Assembly: GCA_029532625.1 (NCBI GenBank)
Contig: JARFXM010000010.1
Coordinates: 1,178,001-1,242,000 of the forward strand
DNA from: Lomentospora prolificans
Taxonomy: Eukaryota; Ascomycota; Sordariomycetes; Microascales; Microascaceae
DNA length: 64,000 nt
Direction of reading: 5' to 3'
Positions 63,511 through 64,000 of this stretch are shown in pieces. The position numbers were made by a program, and so were the translations under genes. The notes below the pieces were generated by a model that did not search any database, had not been told where the DNA came from, and saw only the letters and a list, made by a program, of their open reading frames with translations. The number at the start of each line of letters is the position of its first letter. Position 1 is the stretch's first letter.

Positions 63511-64000
63511 ATGGACTTCAAAGCCAACGCGGAATCGAGTGCCACCTCTTCGACATCCTCCGAAGATGGATGGCAGGACATTGAGTCTGAGGGAGAGTCC
63601 GTCTCAGTACTGTCGTTTTTCGATGATGCAACCTTCTCTGACGCTCACCTAATGGTGGATTACTGCCGCGATAAATTTGGGTTTGATTTCCTGGAACCTC
63701 TACGGCGTCTGAATCTTGACTTCCATGAAGCAGTGAAGCTGTGTAATTTTGGTATGGCTTTGTACCCTTTGTCTTTTGCACAGGTTATTACAAAGGATAC
63801 CGGGATGCTTGTCTGTCATGGGTTATAATTAAACGCTAATACGATTTGTGCATCTGCTTAGTCCGTAATAGTGTTCGCTCAGGGCAGCCCTTGCCCACAG
63901 TCATTTCGCGTCGAGATATAGACAGCGATGACTTGTTGAGACCAGTATTAGACGATGATGGTCTAATCATCCAACTTGGAGAACTACTCGAAGATGCTTT
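63511..64000 (+). CDS. rmt3: PRMT3-type protein arginine N-methyltransferase, 5' part
   Basis: Only the N-terminal region is in the window: exon 1 at 63511-63751 and exon 2 from 63862 to the window end, joined in phase. PRMT3 enzymes make asymmetric dimethylarginine, chiefly on ribosomal protein uS5 (Rps2) in the cytosol. The visible residues are an acidic Ser-rich leader (D-G-W-Q-D-I-E), then F-F-D-D-A-T-F-S-D-A-H and C-R-D-K-F-G-F-D-F, matching the substrate-binding zinc-finger region, then L-N-L-D-F-H-E-A-V-K-L. The methyltransferase domain lies beyond the window. The leading Cys pair of the C2H2 finger is absent. The start is the first ATG before the conserved region. Confidence 0.82.

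Overview
The window looks like a filamentous ascomycete (Pezizomycotina) nuclear chromosome. Evidence: protein genes with 50-90 nt introns (GT donors, CTAAC/CTGAC-type branch sites, YAG acceptors), recognisable fungal housekeeping genes, and a 44.9 kb AT-rich block with the signature of repeat-induced point mutation (RIP). Genus cannot be named from sequence alone.

Positions 1-44,922 are a nested heap of dead retrotransposons. C survives almost only before C or T, so CpA, TpG and CpG are nearly gone. This removes start codons (ATG, GTG and TTG all contain TpG) and fills every frame with TAA/TAG. I recognise five retroelement groups, named here by letter. A is a Ty3/gypsy chromovirus with 454-bp LTRs (four copies, one solo LTR, one split relic LTR). 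B is a second chromovirus with 377-440 bp LTRs (one full copy, one fragment). C is a Ty3-like family, with a short non-autonomous derivative D (349-bp LTRs). E is another Ty3/gypsy fragment. There is also one non-LTR LINE. Left to right: A1(+) 1-3745; C1(-) 3746-9803; A4(+) 9804-13351 carrying B1; E(+) 13352-15712 carrying a solo A LTR; LINE(-) 15713-19727; C2(-) 19728-28824 split by A2(+); a relic A LTR split by A3(-) 29208-36258; D(+) 36442-44922 split by B2(-) 38845-44760. Four insertions have exact 5-bp target duplications (TTATC, CTAAC, CTTTC, TTATA).

From about 44.92 kb the sequence changes sharply to gene-rich DNA. A neurofibromin/IRA RasGAP gene (-, 15 exons, 2,573 codons plus stop) ends only about 445 bp from the repeat block. 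Then come the nuclear 5'-3' exoribonuclease RAT1/XRN2 (-, 3 exons), the vesicle tether USO1/p115 (+, 6 exons), divergent from RAT1, and the 5' part of a PRMT3-type arginine methyltransferase (+), cut by the window end. The predicted exons join in frame throughout, so these genes look intact. They act in unrelated processes (Ras/cAMP signalling, RNA decay and termination, ER-Golgi traffic, ribosomal-protein methylation) and share no visible pathway.

I saw no rRNA, tRNA or CRISPR and no convincing new system. The most interesting material is the RIP landscape: its completeness, its fading at element edges, and its abrupt stop beside the RasGAP gene.
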